In this document: one piece after another, positions 5,674 through 7,602 of the stretch
How the letters are laid out: every line of letters begins with the position of its first letter
Numbering within the stretch: position 1 is the first letter of the stretch
DNA from: CAXMST01 sp035267205
GTDB lineage: Bacteria; Actinomycetota; Thermoleophilia; Solirubrobacterales; 70-9
Length of the DNA: 7,602 nt
NCBI GenBank assembly: GCA_035267205.1
Contig: DATFLZ010000170.1
Location: 1 to 7,602, forward strand
Direction of reading: 5' to 3'
Program-made: the position numbers and the translations under genes
Notes under the pieces: generated by a model
The model's input: the letters and a program-made list of their open reading frames with translations, nothing else
Told to the model about the DNA's origin: nothing
The model's database searches: none

Positions 5674-6723
5674 TCAGGCGAGGTCGGCGTCGGGGCCGGC
5701 GCGGGCGCGCGAGCGCCACCGGCTCGAGATCTGGCCGACCGCCCAGTAGGCGCCCAGGGCCCAGACCCAGCCGAGAATCACGTCGATCACGTAGTGCTCC
5801 GCCGTGTAGACGAGGGTCAGGCTCATCGCCAGCGCGTAGGTGAGACATAAGGCCCGCACGCGGGCGCTGCCGGTCGGCCAGAAGAAGAGCAGGATCATCA
5901 CCGGGTAGGCCGTGTGCAGGGACGGGATCGCGGCCACCTCATTGGCGAACGTGCTGCCCTTCTCCCAGATCGCGGCTGCAGTCCCGACCCCGACCTCGCT
6001 CCAGACCGCACCGACGACACGCTGGGTCGCCCCGAGATCCCCGTTCTCCGTCGCAAGCCACGGCGGTACTGCCGGGAACGCGACATAGGTGACGAAGGCG
6101 GCGGCCGTGACCGCCAGGATCAGATTACGAAAGCGCAGAAACCGCGGCCGGGCGCGGCGCCACAGATAGGCGGCGATCAGGAATACCGCGAAGAAGTGCG
6201 TCAGATACACCGCCCAGGCGAGGAAGTCGTACCAGGCCAGCGAGGCGGGATCGAAGAGGCGCTCCTGCAGCCACACGGTTGGCACCTCGCCCCCGAACAG
6301 GAGCTCGTCCGCCCGGATCTGGGGGAACGTGTGCGGCGTGAACAGCGAGTCCGCGAGCGTGCCGCGCAGCAGGTCGTAGAGGAACAGCATGCCGAAGAAC
6401 GGGAGCCAGTCGGTGAGCACGCCGCGGACGTAGCCGCTGATGTCGGATAGGGAGACCGCGAAGAGCCCCGCCAACACCCAGAGAAAGACGATGTCCCGGG
6501 AGAGGAAGACGCCGTTCAGCGCGACCACGACGCCCGAGACGGCCACAAACGCGGCCAGGGCGGCCGCCGTGAGCCGGCGCCGGCGCCGAGCGCCCGTCGC
6601 CGCCTCGTCGAGCTCGCGCGCAAGCGCGTCGTGAGCGCGCGGATCGGAGCCGACCGCGGCGGACTGCCCAGCCGCCCCCGCGCGCTCGTGGGTAGCCGGT
6701 AGCTCGCCGGCGGCGCGCCTCAT
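5674..6723 (-). CDS. PAP2/Aur1-like membrane phosphatase or phosphotransferase
   Basis: A 349-aa multi-pass membrane protein of the PAP2 superfamily (PAP2_3/inositolphosphotransferase type). A hydrophilic, Arg-rich N-terminus (1-50, with RRRRR at 46-50) is followed by helices at about 52-72, 76-95, 104-120, 165-187, 198-218, 272-283, 287-307 and 311-330. The catalytic motifs are IPSLHTAYP (266-274, H270) and TAEHYVIDVILGW (307-319, H310 and D314), the two-histidine phosphotransfer site. FPAVPPW (216-222) is typical of this Aur1-like branch. The family handles lipid phosphates such as phosphatidate or transfers inositol-phosphate head groups; the substrate here is unknown. The start at ATG 6723 has GAGG 6 nt upstream and follows the previous stop by 19 bp; the longer frame to 6822 would overlap that gene by 80 bp. 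Acyltransferase and membrane-protein neighbours support a lipid role. Confidence 0.85.
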   Translation of the reverse strand: MRRAAGELPATHERAGAAGQSAAVGSDPRAHDALARELDEAATGARRRRRLTAAALAAFVAVSGVVVALNGVFLSRDIVFLWVLAGLFAVSLSDISGYVRGVLTDWLPFFGMLFLYDLLRGTLADSLFTPHTFPQIRADELLFGGEVPTVWLQERLFDPASLAWYDFLAWAVYLTHFFAVFLIAAYLWRRARPRFLRFRNLILAVTAAAFVTYVAFPAVPPWLATENGDLGATQRVVGAVWSEVGVGTAAAIWEKGSTFANEVAAIPSLHTAYPVMILLFFWPTGSARVRALCLTYALAMSLTLVYTAEHYVIDVILGWVWALGAYWAVGQISSRWRSRARAGPDADLA

Positions 6724-6742
6724 CCTCGGCCTCGCGTACCGC

Positions 6743-7120
6743 TCAGGAGGGGGGCTGTTCGTCTTCGGCCAGCAGCCCGGCGACGGCCATCCCGACCGCC
6801 ACAAACGCCGCCCAGCCACCACTGAGCTTACGGCCCGTGCTGAGGCCTTCGGTCGTCATCGTCGCCCAGGAATCGACGCCGTCGACGAGCAGCCCGGCAG
6901 CCAGCCATGGCCTGGGGTCGCCGGAGCGAGCCGCCTGGAGGCTGCCGAGCGAGTATGCGACATCACGCCCTCCGACGGCCCGTACGAAGGACCCGCTCTC
7001 GGGGGTCGCGGCGCCACGGCCGAGCCACCGGCGAGCCACCTCCCGGGGAACGATGAGCATCGCGATGCCGATCAGGAGGCGGCCGACCGCGATCGCTCCG
7101 AGGATCTTCCGTGAGCTCAT
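6743..7120 (-). CDS. Small membrane protein of unknown function (DUF4267-like)
   Basis: A 125-aa protein with hydrophobic segments at about 6-23, 70-88 and 98-117, plus a weaker one near 45-62. The segment FVRAVGGRDVAYSLGSL (45-61) looks like the conserved Arg-Asp motif of small DUF4267-type membrane proteins; this is a tentative resemblance. Its ATG overlaps the stop of the acyltransferase gene as ATGA, indicating translational coupling, and no strong ribosome site precedes it. A longer reading to 7231 would run 112 bp into the acyltransferase gene and begin with a low-complexity Gly/Arg/Pro tail, so it was not used. Its place between an acyltransferase and a PAP2 enzyme suggests an accessory role in lipid metabolism, but no catalytic residues are visible. 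Confidence 0.75.
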   Translation of the reverse strand: MSSRKILGAIAVGRLLIGIAMLIVPREVARRWLGRGAATPESGSFVRAVGGRDVAYSLGSLQAARSGDPRPWLAAGLLVDGVDSWATMTTEGLSTGRKLSGGWAAFVAVGMAVAGLLAEDEQPPS

Positions 7121-7602
7121 CCGGGCGAGCCTACCCGATCCGCGGCCTTCTCCGGGGCCGTGGGGCCGCCGAGATCCTCCAGCGCCCCGGTGACCCAGCG
7201 GTCCATCCGGTGCCACTCGCCGTACAGCCATTCGGTCATCGCGCGCTCTCCCTGCTGTCTCGGGATCTCACTCGCGGGCACCCGCCAGAGCTTGCAACGG
7301 ATCGTCGACCCGACCAGGCCGCCGGCCCAGATGTCGCTGATGTACTCGTAGCCGTCGAAGCCGACGTGCGCGTAGAAGACGACATCGAGATCCGGGGCGC
7401 TCTCGAGCAGGGCCAGGGGCCCGCCCAGACGGGGCGGCAGCAGGTTCACCAGCGGCTCGGCCAGCGGGGCCACCTCCGGCTGGCGCTCGCGGACGATCTC
7501 CTTGGCCCGCGCGATCTTGCGGGCCGTGGCCCGGGTGCCCTCCGGGTAGATCGTGATCGCCTCGGCGGGACCCAGGTCCTCGGTCAGCAGGACGAGCTTG
7601 TC
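7117..7602 (-). CDS. PlsC/LCLAT-type lysophospholipid acyltransferase, C-terminal part (runs off the right edge)
   Basis: The last 161 codons of an acyltransferase; the frame stays open to the window edge. Residues 18-24 of the fragment, IYPEGTR, are motif III of glycerolipid acyltransferases (acceptor glycerophosphate binding), and LLPPRLGG (54-61) corresponds to motif IV. The following DLDVVFYAH and the late WLYGEWHRMDRWV resemble the LCLAT/AGPAT5-like branch, where the order PRxxG, then a DV(T/V) strand, then W(L)xxxWxxxD is usual. The N-terminal HxxxxD catalytic motif must lie outside the window. The enzyme would acylate lysophosphatidate or another lysophospholipid at the cytoplasmic membrane. 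The C-terminus ends in a Pro/Gly-rich tail, and its TGA overlaps the next ATG. A GTG at 7473 is not the true start, because the EGTR motif lies upstream of it. Confidence 0.87.
   Translation of the reverse strand, partial: DKLVLLTEDLGPAEAITIYPEGTRATARKIARAKEIVRERQPEVAPLAEPLVNLLPPRLGGPLALLESAPDLDVVFYAHVGFDGYEYISDIWAGGLVGSTIRCKLWRVPASEIPRQQGERAMTEWLYGEWHRMDRWVTGALEDLGGPTAPEKAADRVGSPG

Noticed and set aside
6724..6822. Longer PAP2 reading starting at 6822
   Set aside because: It overlaps the 125-aa gene by 80 bp, whereas ATG 6723 has a GAGG ribosome site at good spacing.
7121..7231. Longer reading of the 125-aa membrane protein to 7231
   Set aside because: It overlaps the acyltransferase gene by 115 bp with a low-complexity leader; ATG 7120 forms a typical ATGA overlap.
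1..7602. Mobile elements, CRISPR arrays, tRNA/rRNA genes, toxin-antitoxin or phage genes
   Set aside because: None seen: every gap is 66 bp or less, no direct repeat arrays or transposase motifs appear, and all genes are housekeeping-like or membrane/lipid genes in one direction.

Overview
The window is a dense, very GC-rich stretch of bacterial chromosome with ten genes (two cut by the window edges), all on the minus strand. No gap exceeds about 66 bp. The hrcA-dnaJ arrangement without adjacent grpE/dnaK, the frequent GTG starts, the GC-biased third codon positions and the protein styles suggest a high-GC actinobacterium, possibly a deep-branching Thermoleophilia/Solirubrobacterales-type lineage. 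That placement is an inference from gene style and order, not a phylogenetic result.

In the direction of transcription (right to left) the layout is as follows. (1) A lipid block: the C-terminal part of a PlsC-type acyltransferase (7602-7117), a 125-aa membrane protein overlapping it by ATGA (7120-6743), and a PAP2/Aur1-like membrane phosphatase or phosphotransferase (6723-5674). (2) A detoxification pair: a class III (FrmA-like) zinc alcohol dehydrogenase (5607-4495) and a metallo-beta-lactamase-fold hydrolase (4466-3699). (3) A heat-shock block: the repressor hrcA (3655-2624), dnaJ (2614-1484) and the ribosomal protein L11 methyltransferase prmA (1487-648), nearly gapless. (4) A four-helix membrane protein of unknown function (626-135) and the first 37 codons of glutamate racemase murI (112 to beyond position 1).

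The most informative non-coding signals are in two short gaps. Upstream of hrcA a 7-9-7 inverted repeat (3669-3691) has the 9-bp spacer of a CIRCE operator but GC-rich arms. It abuts a TACAAT -10 box placed 6 nt before the GTG start, which implies leaderless transcription and HrcA autoregulation. A very similar -10 box (TATATT followed by the same CCCCGC string) lies 7 nt before the ATG of the 163-aa membrane protein, so that gene probably has its own leaderless promoter. The dehydrogenase is clearly of the formaldehyde-dehydrogenase type, but two of the positions I recall as binding glutathione in the human enzyme are changed, so its thiol cofactor may not be glutathione.

I found no mobile element, CRISPR array, RNA gene or phage module. 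This is mostly an ordinary core-genome region with a few regulatory and enzymatic details worth checking.
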